Shown here: in pieces, positions 26,384-36,411 of the stretch
Layout of the letters: every line of letters starts with the position of its first letter
Numbering within the stretch: the first letter of the stretch is position 1
Source of the DNA: Phycomyces nitens
Taxonomy: Eukaryota > Mucoromycota > Mucoromycetes > Mucorales > Phycomycetaceae
Direction of reading: 5' to 3'
Length of the DNA stretch: 64,000 bases
Assembly (NCBI GenBank): GCA_022702545.1
Contig: JAHRBC010000002.1
Coordinates: 5,642,001 to 5,706,000 of the forward strand
Program-made: the position numbers and the translations under genes
The notes under the pieces: model-generated
Seen by the model: only the letters and a program-made list of their open reading frames with translations
Database searches by the model: none
Told to the model about the DNA's origin: nothing

Positions 26384-26548
26384 TTTGTTGTATAATGACC
26401 GGCTATTGCTTAGTATGAGATATATGAGTGCTCGGTGTATAACTTATTCAGACATTAGCTTGCCATGTATTTGCAAAGAATAGCCAGAGATCGGTTGTAG
26501 AGTTTGGACTTTATTCAGCTGGGTGTGTATATCTCAAGGTACAAACGG
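26384..26548 (-). repeat. Truncated LTR-like repeat, left arm outer copy
   Basis: Reverse-strand relative of the repeats at 28913-29153 and 33957-34181. It shares TATACACACC, AGCTGA, the CAACCGATCTCTGG block and ACCATTATACAA, but lacks the ACTCTCACA end. It is mirrored at about 42949-43113, where about seven of 25 bases differ around 43075-43105. Confidence 0.55.
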
Positions 26549-27113
26549 AACTTGGTTACACTTTTTGACTGGTATTGAATAGTCATTCAAACTCGGTAAC
26601 GGGATACAATATTACAATTGCATTGTCCAAAAGATACACTTCTTTACTGTTTTACATTGACTCTTTTATTGCTTTCATTTACAAGCTTTACTACAGTTTT
26701 TCAGTAGAGCATGTTAGAGTCTTCCAAAGTCACACGTAACCTCAGGAATCACGAGATATCTCGTTGGCCAACCCAGGCTGGCGTCATCACAGCAATTAAA
26801 AAATAATAAATAAACCTTTGGTGTGGGCAGAAACAAAACGCCCTTTTTTTCCCACCCACCTTTTACTTTGACGCGCGGATCTGGTAAGTAATGTAATACT
26901 CTAATGAGCTGAATGCTATATAATTTTTGTCTGTTGGATTGCAATGACTAACATATTGACACGCGGACTTTGTTTTCAACCACTTTTTACTTGGACTATT
27001 CTGTTAATCTGTAAGTAATGTCAAAAGTCAAAACATCCCAATTCAAAGTTCATTAACTTTTATTCAATAGTATACTCCTCCCTGGTTCCGCCTACAAGAC
27101 GTACCTGCCTTGG

Positions 27114-27135
27114 ACTTGATAACTCGTTATCAAGT
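27114..27135. repeat. 10-bp perfect inverted repeat with 2-nt centre, left arm
   Basis: ACTTGATAAC, TC, GTTATCAAGT. It is an extended palindrome in otherwise unassigned repeat sequence, mirrored at 42362-42383. A second perfect palindrome, ACGAGATATCTCGT, lies at 26751-26764. Possibly the end of an old element or a binding site; function unknown. Confidence 0.6.
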
Positions 27136-28015
27136 AAGCCTCTTGTAAAGACGACTGCGATGCAAATCAAAGCTGTCAAACCAAACACCTTTCAGACATT
27201 GGTCTGAAATCGGCCGGCAAGAAATACTGTTCTGTCTTGATATCTTCTAGTCTGGTGTCTGGTCATACTCTTGGTCAAGACAGTCATGGAGAGGTACAGA
27301 ATAGGTGGGAGCCATCGGGCGCCAGTGAGATACCACTACTCTTCATGACGAGTCAAGGCGGATATTGCATTCGTTGGCAACAGATGGGGAAGTTCAATGA
27401 TTCGAGACAGTTCAGTGGCCTTGAGATTGGCATCCGAGCGTTTCAGTGACGAAGCCATCTCTTGGCAACCAAACCAAACCAACTCAGCCCGTGCGAGAGA
27501 CACTTCTGTGTCTGGGGTATGGATGTCTTTTCAGGTCAGGACGGTAATTTTTTTACCAAAACTGAGTAGGGATTTCAGCCCTGAGTCTGGTACATGGCCG
27601 TTGTGATATCTGGCCGATTTCTTGCTGTCCGGAAATCAATATTGTAACAGTGTATAAAGTCATACTTTATTCAAGCCTCCAATCTCTCGTGGTCGGTTAA
27701 TGGAACCAGTTACTGCGAAGATATGCTTGTCAGGGTTTTGGCTGAACGTCTTTAGGCCATTATCTTGCGCTGGAAACAATGTTCAATTCTCGCCCGTAGC
27801 CCCCCTGGGCTACAAGACTATATTGATCGTTCTTGGTTGTACTACTCTAGTAGTTATGCCCAAGAGCACTTTGATAATGTTAATCCAGAGAATGTAAAAT
27901 CGCGTTTAGATGAAACGAAAGAGGCGGGGTCTCGTAACTGAATATAGCCTTTGTTGCTTAAAACAGTGAGGAATAGCCCTAGTCTTTTGAATTTTGTTGT
28001 TCTTTTGAACATCCC

Positions 28016-28107
28016 GTCTCGGTCTATAGTTGGCTTTTGGTTGACTTGACAGGTGGTTTTCCGGCCTTGGTTGGAAGACCGTGAGTTCGAATCTCACAGA
28101 GACTTTT
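28016..28107 (+). other. Degenerate tRNA-like sequence, left arm copy
   Basis: Begins GTCTCGG and ends AGAGAC followed by TTTT. It contains a perfect T-arm (GTGAG-TTCGAAT-CTCAC) and an internal stem GGTTTTCC/GGAAGACC with one G-U pair. The B-box and T-stem are good, but I cannot build a standard D-arm and anticodon arm. It may be a class II pseudo-tRNA or a tRNA-derived repeat head rather than a working tRNA. Confidence 0.4.
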
Positions 28108-28412
28108 AGATAGTTTTATTTTCTAAATATTCCTTTCTTTACTCGATTTAATATTTTTATACGCTTAATAAAAAAATAATATTCTTACTATATCATATGA
28201 AACATAAAGCTACGGTTATAATGATTATGATTAGATTTACAAAAGACAGATCTCTATAGCAACGAGTCGCTATTCAATCTCTTGTAGATGGCATATCAAT
28301 ACTACACCCTTATTCTCATTGGAATCCAACCATGTCTCACAAGATTAATACAGACCCCCTTTCTAAATGAAAGCAACTTTCAGATTACCAGAAAGGTTTG
28401 ATTATTGGAGGT

Positions 28413-30036
28413 TTCTCCACCTTGGTTTTGGCAGCCCTGGTTGGCCTATTCTTTGCCTACTACGCAAGTCTGGGGGTTTGGGACTTTTGGATCCTGATCA
28501 CCAGCAGCGCTCTCTCCAACTGCGATGGATTCTTCCCATTTTGCGTTCTCGCTCATTTTCTCGATCTTCTTCCTTTTTATTACCTTATTTAGAAGTTTTA
28601 CTTCCTCTTCACTTTCGTTCTCCTTCTGCTAGTATAGCTCTGCTGTTTCCTTGTAGTACTGTGAGTTTCCCCAGTTCCCTACTGCCGATTCACCGTGCCT
28701 GCTCTCGTCTGCTTCCCGATGCTCTTCCTCCCACACTCAGTGTAGCACCTTTGGTGGTTCTTGAGTTCCCCCTGGCTTCTGTTTGGACTTTTGTCCCGCC
28801 ATTCGTTTCTCCGGAAATGAATCTTAAGTCACTTCTTGTCTCGGATGCCTTTCTGGTAGGTGATGATGGACGTCTCTGTCCACGACTTCGTGGCGATCGC
28901 CCAAGAGCACGGTGTGGTATACACACCACAGCTGAGTGAAATACAGACTCCACAACCGATCTCCGGTTCCTCTTTGCTAATGACCCTGGCAGGTTAACAT
29001 CTCAGGAGCAGTTACACACCAGGCACACGTACACTTCACACTTCAACAGTTATAACCGACCATTACACAATAGACGTTACATTAAAAGGGAATTAGAATA
29101 ATAAGTATATAAACCACCATAATATTCTTTCTTTAATAAATAACACTCTCACAGTATCTACTAGTTCCCTACAAACCCTAATCTACCTCACACGGAACCG
29201 TATTGGCCAATTCTTCAACAAGATCGATGCTGGTAGAATGGTCTATTGTCCTTGGTTTCTTCCGTATCTTCAACTCCCGTCTCCCACCTCACCTCCTCCG
29301 CCTGGTCTCTCTTCTCTTCCCTCCGTGGTCCTTTTGGACAAGCGCCCTTTGGGCAAAGCATCTACAGGATCACTGCGCAGCCATCTTCGTCCGTCCCAAC
29401 CTCCGCCTCTTCTCCCTCCTGCCCGTTGGCGTCGTTTTTGGTCCCTGGTTATTCCACACCATTGTCACACTTTGTGGTGGAAAGTGATATGGAAGCGGAT
29501 TACCACCCGACTGGCCATCCACACCATCATGCCTCATACCGTCTCTGACCCCATGTGGTCGGTGTGCTCCACCGACACCGAAGACCAAGACCATTTCCTC
29601 TTCTTCTGTCCTAAGAAACGCCAGGTGTGGAACGTAGTCCTCTCTCGTTTCTGCCGGAGCTGGACTCTGGATGATGTTCGGCAGATGCTGACATCTTGTC
29701 AATTCCTCTGTGTTTCTCCCACTCGGGATACTCAGATTCTGCTAGTGGTTATAACAGCCAAGGCGATTTGGAATGCCCATTGGAAGCTTGTCTTTGACAA
29801 TCAGCCTTTTCTTCCTGGAGTAGTGGCTACAAAGGCCTCCAGTACTATAGAGAGACAGCGAGCTATACTAGCTTAAGGACTTTTCTTTTTTCTTTTCTTT
29901 TACTTATTTTCCCTACTTTTTTATCAGCTATATTGTCCTTTTATCTTTATCCCTTTCCTCCAAGTCCAATTTAATGTCAATCTAGAAGAAGCACGCCTTG
30001 CGTAACGGCAGATCAATAAAATACTAAAAAAAAAAG
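28413..30036 (+). mobile_element. 5'-truncated LINE (non-LTR retrotransposon), left arm copy
   Basis: Contains only the C-terminal part of a LINE polyprotein. First comes the post-RT block (LLRKSGGLGLLDPDHQQRSLQLRW, around 28460-28550). After a 241-bp interruption comes a zf-RVT-like region: LWWKVIWKRITTRLAIHTIMPHT, then CSTDTEDQDHFLFFC and VWNVV. The frame stops at 29874-29876. A pyrimidine-rich 3' UTR ends in AATAAAATACT and ten A residues. The 13-bp target-site duplication GATTATTGGAGGT flanks it. The 5' truncation, A-tail and duplication are the hallmarks of target-primed reverse transcription. RT and endonuclease are absent, so this copy is dead. Confidence 0.88.
28913..29153 (+). repeat. 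LTR-like 241-bp repeat inserted in the LINE, left arm
   Basis: Begins TGTGGTATACACACC and ends ACACTCTCACA, that is 5'-TG...CA-3' as in an LTR. A TATA-like GTATATAAACC lies about 50 bp before its end. A second copy at 33957-34181 shares start, end and most of the body. Removing exactly 241 bp brings the two LINE frames into register. No target-site duplication is evident, so solo LTR remains an inference; a MITE-like repeat is possible. Confidence 0.6.
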
Positions 30037-31312
30037 GATTATTGGAGGTGCTCATGTCATTTCACGTTCTGTTATCTCAAGCAAAACTAGTATACCCAAA
30101 GCAACTGTCCAAAGAACCTTACAGATATACAAGACAGGCACTGTATTTGCCAAAAAGCGAAAGGACGTTCAAAGATTCTTAATGAACGCAATTTACGTCA
30201 GCTTAAGAATAAAGTGAAAAATAATCGTAGGACTACGCTCGGAAACCTGTCAAACACCATGAGAGACTCAATGGCCAATTATATCTCCAAGGCTATCCAT
30301 TTTCCGTACCACTCGTAGAATGTGAATGTCGTCTTGTCGTACTGTATTTAATCTCCCGCTATTTAAAGGGCATAAAAATAAGGGTCTAGCATTTGCACAT
30401 CACACCAAAAAAAAACCAACAAGCGATGGGGTCATATCTGGAGTGATAAACATAGATTTAAGCTTTTTTCCCAAGTGAGATATACGGGTTTCTTAGTATC
30501 CAAGGTAACAGTGTGAAGTGTATGTGGGCCTGACTTGTAATTGTGCCTGAAACATAAACTTGCCACGGTCATTAGTAAATTATACCTATATATTGGCTCT
30601 GGTATGTCTATTACAAGCCGTAATCTTATGAATAAACATCTCTGTGAAATGACTATAAGCATTTGATACACTATGAACTTACATGTAGTCTAATTGATAA
30701 AACTGGTAATATACATATACGAGTGTGTATCTATGGCTCTCACTCGTTTGGATTTTTATTCAAACCTTACACTAGTTGTTGTTTCTGTAAAATGTGCCAG
30801 TTAAAAAGACTGACTGATACTAAAGCTTTGGGTTCTATAAAGTTGCACTCTTCAAGTGTTGATACCTCTCATATTCCCTTTAAGTAATATGACATACAAT
30901 AAATGCCAATTTTAATCCATAAAAAAATGCTTGTAATGGAATTTATATAATATATAAATGACAATTTAACAGTATGGACTTCTGTTCTACACAAATAAGA
31001 GTATCAATCTTGGCAGCTACCAAAGACATAGGATCAATAAGAATCATTCTGCGCAAAAAAAAAAGGTGACGTGAACCAGTTGGTATAGGAGACAGGTTAT
31101 CTTCGATTTTCGATAGGGGGCAACTATAGATCAAGGATCATGATCATGGATTTTGGCTGTGGTTTTGGAGATCAGGATTTTGGGTGTATTTTCCGATAGA
31201 TGCCAACCATCAGATTTGATGGCTCCTTGTCTTGGGCCTAAAAATGGCAATAAAGTGAAGAAGAAGCATGAAACCCTTGATTCAACCCAAATGCACGGGC
31301 CTTTCTGGATAG

Positions 31313-31320
31313 TATATAAA
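31313..31320 (+). promoter_or_regulatory. TATA box of the 117-codon gene, left arm
   Basis: TATATAAA lies 69 bp (box end to A of ATG) upstream of the ATG at 31389, with a pyrimidine-rich, G-poor leader between. The spacing fits a fungal core promoter. The mirror copy lies near 38179-38186. Confidence 0.5.
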
Positions 31321-31388
31321 GACTCGACATTTTTGCACTTTCCTTTAATATTACACATATTCACATCTTCACATTTTCACACTCTACA

Positions 31389-31742
31389 ATGCAAATCTTC
31401 TCTATCCAAAAGCGCATCCTCTCAAAGTGCCAGCGCCGCCAATCCCAAAAGACTTCCAACACAACCACCAAATCCCGTTCTTCATTCACATCTTCAATGG
31501 GCCAATGCATCAAAAGTCTCACTTCAGTCAAGAAAGCCTTTAGCTGCAGCAAAGTACAAAACACAGTCCCACCTTCTTTGATCTCATCTTCATCGACGAT
31601 TTCCAATGACTCCTATCTTTCAGACTTTTCTGATGACGAGCACTTTCAAGCATCTGAGAAATCCATGGCTCTCGATGCACTTATCTTTGATCACCCCTCG
31701 GTCACTGTCTGCATTCGCCCAGCTGCCTATCGCTCATCATAA
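31389..31742 (+). CDS. Unrecognised 117-residue protein, left-arm copy
   Basis: Single-exon frame starting MQIFSIQKRILSKCQRRQSQK. It is basic and Ser/Thr-rich in the first half, then has an acidic-serine patch (DSYLSDFSDDEHF) and ends DHPSVTVCIRPAAYRSS. No signal peptide, membrane segment or known domain is seen. Unlike other frames in the repeat island it has a TATA box, a plausible leader, balanced amino-acid use and poly-A-like signals downstream (AAAATTGTAAAATAG). It is therefore likely a real small gene rather than transposon debris. An identical protein is encoded by the opposite arm at 37757-38110, and the two copies point toward each other. Confidence 0.6.
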   Translation: MQIFSIQKRILSKCQRRQSQKTSNTTTKSRSSFTSSMGQCIKSLTSVKKAFSCSKVQNTVPPSLISSSSTISNDSYLSDFSDDEHFQASEKSMALDALIFDHPSVTVCIRPAAYRSS

Positions 31743-33079
31743 GCCAATTTGATATCTGTATATATATCCTGTAAAAATTGTAAAATAGACAACCCCCAAA
31801 AAAAGTATCCTCTCTATACATTAGACATCATCAAAATATCAAATCATGATAATAATCTCCTTGAAATAAATCATTTCTAAAAAAAAAAGAGAACCACAAG
31901 CATTTTTTGCAGTGGTTCCTTTTTTGTTTCCAATACCAACAAATACATTGCTTTCAGTTATGGTGATTAAAACATGTCTTTTCTTTTCACAATTGATAAA
32001 CCTATATGACCGACTATTATATCTGCAAGTCAACAACCACCTTACAAATAGATTATGTACAAAAGATATGTTTATTCACCCTTTTAACTATATCTCAGAA
32101 TATCGTTGAAATAGATTATTGAAAGTATATTTAAGCAGCCAATATAGATTATATAACTTATGAATTATTCAAAGCTTTTCTTTTATTCACTATTGGTATT
32201 TACTAGTAAAGAGTTGCAGGTAAAGTTAAAGTCAGTAAAGGATGGAAATGCAGTGAACATATTTACAGATATTTAACTGGTGTAAATTACTCTCGGTCTA
32301 GGTTTTAATGGGTAAAATACGGTGATCAGAACACCCAGTATCATTTTGAAAGATTTCATTGACGTTAGGCCAAAGCTAATGTATTGAAACCAGCAAATAT
32401 ATTTATTCAGTGGTAATTTAGAGTGTCTAGTGAGTTTCTTCCTCTTGTACATCTCTTTTACGAAAAAAGCCTTGCACGCCTGATAGATAAAATTATGATT
32501 CTGTCTCCAATTTTCATGAGGATTTCATCCATACGTTGGGATATATATTCCAAGTATAATATATATCCAACATGCTGTCAGGTACAAATCCAGGTTTATA
32601 TTATCTTGTTATCTTTTTGCTCACTTTCAATATCATCTTTTTTTATATAATTTTGCCCTTGGTTTGAATGAACAGAATCAACAAAGCTGATACTAGATTC
32701 AAGATTGCAAATGGTTTTTATAGAGAAAACAAGAGTGACAAATGGTCGCAAGGGTATTGTTTCCTTTCTTTTTGTACATTAGCCAATGCAAGAAATATTT
32801 TAGTATTTTTTTTTATTGGTGACAGCCCAAGGTTTGTTGCGCGTCTGTTGATGGCAGGATGTTGATCAAATAGAGTGTGTATAAAAAAGTAATCCCAATT
32901 GGAATCTACTAAACTATAACCAAAGACTGTTTTTTTTTGAAATACATAAAATGCAGTAGAGGTAGCAGCAGAAAAAGAAAAGAGCGGATTGGATTAGTAT
33001 GAGACTTGGTGATTAGCTACAGATGTAAAGAACCTATTATCTTGAGTGGGCGGCTCAATATTTTAATAGAAAGTGCAGG

Positions 33080-33820
33080 GCAGACACTATAGACATTATT
33101 ACCATAAAAGGCAGGCAAAGAGTTGCACGTATTTCTTAATTTTCTATATACTGGTAATACTGGTGTACTACTCGGCGGGTTAGCGCGTTGGATTTCAATA
33201 GTACAGGTCGGGTGTTCGAATCCCGGTCATGGAAATTGAAAAAATGAAGACGGGTGTTCCGACTGGGTAGGACACTGGGGCAGTACCTGAGACTTTGGCT
33301 AAGTCTCAGCTTGGACTTCAGTAGCCGCGGGGATTCCAATCTACCAAGCTTAGCTTGGTAGAGTACTGTTGCATTTTTTTAATTTTTATTTTTATTTGTC
33401 GTTTTGGATTTGGGTTGTTCTTCCAATGCTATAATACACCCAATATCGGCCAAACCCACTGGGAATCGTAAACGAGGATAGAATGATAGATTATTTTTCA
33501 TTCAATGAAATGTTGTCCTCTTTTATATCTTTTCTAAACCTACTCAGCCATCATAAATGTCTGACACTTTGGTGGCCTCAAAGATTCCAGTCTACTAAGA
33601 AGGAGAGCTTAGTAGACTACTACTATTTTTTAATTTTTTATTTTATTTTTCAAATTTATTTATTAGGGGGTTTCATTGATTTTATTTTCCAAGTTTTTTT
33701 TTAATTAGCAATCAATATTTTGAAAATATGGTATTGAACCCCCTTTTTTAATCTTTTTTTTAGTATCCTATCCAAAGAGTATTTGTATGGTGCTCATAAT
33801 GTCAAATAGCTGTTTTGAAA
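33080..33820 (+). mobile_element. R element copy 2, inner end of left arm
   Basis: Same layout as copy 1, with the B-box-like GTGTTCGAATCCC at about 33218. Hairpin 1 has the same stem with one loop change (TGGCT for TGGCC), and hairpins 2 and 3 are intact. About 290 bp of sequence upstream (from about 32790) is shared with the outer flank of copy 4, so the repeated unit may be longer than 740 bp. Confidence 0.6.
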
Positions 33821-33956
33821 AGACTAGTGGTACCTTTTTTGCAAAACCAGTCGGTGGTCTTTGTAAACCCATTCATAGTGAGGTATTCGGATATGTTAGT
33901 ATCTTATGAGAAATGATAGTATTATGAGAACTGTTTATCGATAAAAGAATACTATG

Positions 33957-34181
33957 TGTGGTATACACACCGCTGCCGAGTGAAGAGAGGCTCTATAACC
34001 GATATCTGGGTACTCTTTGGTATTGACCATATCAAATTAATATTCCAGGAACACGTACACTGCATAACACTACAGTTATAACCAGCCATTATACAATGGA
34101 TACTAAAGTATAAGGGGACTGGAATAATAAGTATATAAACCACCTAATATTTATTTCTTTATTAAATAAGACACTCTCACA
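33957..34181 (+). repeat. LTR-like repeat at the inner end of the left arm
   Basis: Starts TGTGGTATACACACC, ends ACACTCTCACA and carries GTATATAAACC. It is related to 28913-29153 at perhaps 65-75 % by eye. The near-perfect match between the two arms stops inside this repeat, at about 34105. Confidence 0.6.
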
Positions 34182-34234
34182 GCATACAAACTAACCAAAA
34201 GATAGAAAGATACTAGAAGCCCATTTCCTGGGAA

Positions 34235-34740
34235 ATGAAACAGAATTTCCAAGCTTACAAATGAGCATGTCAACTGCATATTTTGTCAATAGAATAAAAA
34301 AGAATCGTACTGCGATACTTGGAGATCTTACAACCTTTGTGTCCAACACAAGGGGTCATTCAACCTCCCAGTCTACACTTCGGAGGACTATTCGTGGAGT
34401 CGACATGTTTTCTTGCTGAGCGTTATACAAGCTACGGTTATAAAAAGCACATAAGATGAAGCGATTACCATTTGCTCATCAAAAATGGGATTGTGCCATG
34501 TAAAGTGATGAGTCAAGAGTCATAATTTTTTTCGTAAAGATAGAACCATGAGAGTTTAGCACCAAGTTGAAAAGTATAAAGCAGATTATACAAAACCAAG
34601 AATGCAGCTTGGCGGAAGCTCTGTTATGCTCTAGTGATGTATATGGGCAGGAGGTGTAGACCTTTTAAAGACGATTAAGGACATGTTTAACCAGCATCCA
34701 TATATGGACTTGGTAGAAAAAAAAATATGCTCAATAAACT
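34235..34740 (+). pseudogene. Decayed Tc1/mariner transposase in the spacer
   Basis: Pieces in several frames follow the family order. NRIKKNRTAILGDLTTFV and then QSTLRRTIRGVD form the end of the DNA-binding region. SDESRVIIFF matches the WSDESxF block with the first catalytic Asp. KPRMQLGGSSVML...CIWAGGVDLLKTIKDMFNQ fits the GGGSxMVWGCxxxxGVGPLxxI block. Several stops and frameshifts make it dead. It overlaps in content with the helix-turn-helix relic of the arms, so it comes from a different copy. Confidence 0.72.
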
Positions 34741-35149
34741 GACCACTATAAAATGGTATTTTTGAATAAGGGGTGGATTTAGCTGTTTCAACTTTATAAT
34801 AATTCTCAGGTTATAGAGTGGCTCTATGCATATTCTTGCGCAAAAACGAGTCTTTTACTAGTCAACCCAAGTGGGATTTTTTCGGTACTTCTTAAAATAC
34901 CTTTTTTGGTACTTGCAAGACAAGAATAAAGAAAAGATGACAAAAAGAATGGAGCGGGTTACAAAGTTTTTTTTGCTTCTCAGAGTAAAATAGTTTAAAT
35001 ACCACAAGTCAAGCAAAACTCAGCTATTTTCTATTTATAACTAAAATCCCTAATATTAATTTAAGTGAGCACCGTATGTTGGGGTGGATGCCGCATGTGA
35101 GCGTCTATGGCTATAACTAATTGCACACACGCATTTGGTCAGAAACGGG

Positions 35150-35218
35150 AAGTGCGCGACTGAAGCTCGGCATTTAGCTGCGACGGATCTTAATCGAGAG
35201 GTCGCGGGGGTTTGGGGT
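35150..35218 (+). other. tRNA-Lys(CUU)-like relic
   Basis: GAAGCTCGGCATTTAGCT can form a D-arm. GGATCTTAATC gives an anticodon loop with CTT, and AGGTCGCGGG precedes what would be the T-arm. The T-loop (expected TTCGA) is replaced by GGGTTTGGGG and no acceptor stem is found. It is a tRNA-derived fragment, not a working gene. Confidence 0.4.
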
Positions 35219-35308
35219 TTACTTCAAATCAGTGCATTTTTTGCAATTTTTGAAAATTATTATAATAGAAATTAAAATTGAAAAATATTAAAATTGAAAC
35301 ACAACAAG

Positions 35309-35533
35309 AATATAGAGTTTTGTTAAATTATTAAAGAAAGAGTATTATGGCGGCTTATATAGTTACTACCCTAATTACCTTATACTCTAGTATCCATTGT
35401 ATAATGGCTGGTTATAACTGTAGTGTTATGCAGTGTACGTGTTCCTGGAATATTAATTTGATATGGTCAATACCAAAGAGTACCCAGATATCGGTTATAG
35501 AGCCTCTCTTCACTCGGCAGCGGTGTGTATACC
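35309..35533 (-). repeat. LTR-like repeat at the inner end of the right arm
   Basis: Mirror counterpart of 33957-34181. From about 35385 outward it is essentially identical to the left copy. From 35385 toward the centre it is clearly diverged (for example TAGTAACTATATAAGCCGCC against AATAAGTATATAAACCACC) and lacks the clean ACTCTCACA end. Confidence 0.55.
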
Positions 35534-35669
35534 ACACATAGTATTCTTTTATCGATAAACAGTTCTCATAATACTATCATTTCTCATAAGATACTAACAT
35601 ATCCGAATACCTCACTATGAATGGGTTTACAAAGACCACCGACTGGTTTTGCAAAAAAGGTACCACTAG

Positions 35670-36411
35670 TCTTTTCAAAACAGCTATTTGACATTATGAG
35701 CACCATACAAATACTCTTTGGATAGGATACTAAAAAAAAGATTAAAAAAGGGGTTCAATACCATATTTTCAAAATATTGATTGCTAATTAAAAAAAAACT
35801 TGGAAAATAAAATCAATGAAACCCCCTAATAAATAAATTTGAAAAATAAAATAAAAAATTAAAAAATAGTAGTAGTCTACTAAGCTCTCCTTCTTAGTAG
35901 ACTGGAATCTTTGAGGCCACCAAAGTGTCAGACATTTATGATGGCTGAGTAGGTTTAGAAAAGATATAAAAGAGGACAACATTTCATTGAATGAAAAATA
36001 ATCTATCATTCTATCCTCGTTTACGATTCCCAGTGGGTTTGGCCGATATTGGGTGTATTATAGCATTGGAAGAACAACCCAAATCCAAAACGACAAATAA
36101 AAATAAAAATTAAAAAAATGCAACAGTACTCTACCAAGCTAAGCTTGGTAGATTGGAATCCCCGCGGCTACTGAAGTCCAAGCTGAGACTTAGCCAAAGT
36201 CTCAGGTACTGCCCCAGTGTCCTACCCAGTCGGAACACCCGTCTTCATTTTTTCAATTTCCATGACCGGGATTCGAACACCCGACCTGTACTATTGAAAT
36301 CCAACGCGCTAACCCGCCGAGTAGTACACCAGTATTACCAGTATATAGAAAATTAAGAAATACGTGCAACTCTTTGCCTGCCTTTTATGGTAATAATGTC
36401 TATAGTGTCTG
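35670..36411 (-). mobile_element. R element copy 3, inner end of right arm
   Basis: Mirror image of copy 2 with the same tRNA-like head and all three hairpins. Its flank at 36412-36700 is shared with the outer flank of copy 4 in the same orientation. Confidence 0.6.

Larger units (their letters stand above)
28332..30318 (+). pseudogene. Tc1/mariner transposase N-terminal relic split by a LINE, left arm
   Basis: The reading starts ATG at 28332 (MSHKINTDPLSK, then a stop) and continues KQLSDYQKGLIIGG up to 28412. It resumes at 30050 with AHVISRSVISSKTSIPKATVQRTLQIYKTGTV, a classic Tc1-type paired helix-turn-helix. After a frameshift near 30169 it goes on GRSKILNERNLRQLKNKVKNNRRTTLGNL and stops at 30318. 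Only the DNA-binding part is left. The 13-bp GATTATTGGAGGT occurs at 28400-28412 and again at 30037-30049, so the split is a LINE insertion. Confidence 0.75.
26270..34110 (+). repeat. Left arm of a ~7.85-kb near-perfect inverted duplication
   Basis: Position x in this arm pairs with about 69497-x near the outer end and 69490-x near the centre on the opposite strand. Every feature inside (tRNA-like sequence, Tc1, LINE, LTR-like repeats, 117-codon gene, R element) recurs in mirror order in the right arm. By eye the arms differ mainly by single-base homopolymer-length changes (for example T7/T6 near 26825) and a few G/A transitions (near 27438, 27713 and 31056). A clustered mismatch patch lies near 26393-26420, and divergence rises beyond both ends. 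Confidence 0.93.
34182..35308. other. Unique spacer between the inverted arms
   Basis: About 1.1 kb without a mirror partner. The left half is a decayed Tc1/mariner transposase and the right half includes a tRNA-Lys-like relic, both listed separately. The segment 34745-35090 is AT-rich with nothing recognisable. Confidence 0.7.

Noticed and set aside
28016..28107. A functional tRNA gene
   Set aside because: Only the T-arm and an approximate acceptor end are convincing. D-arm and anticodon arm do not fold into a standard tRNA.
33136..33339. A 67-codon frame conserved in R copies 1, 2 and 3
   Set aside because: It runs antisense through the tRNA-like head (its FHDRDSNTRP stretch is the reverse of the B-box region). 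It has no promoter and is broken in copy 4. Conservation is that of the repeat.
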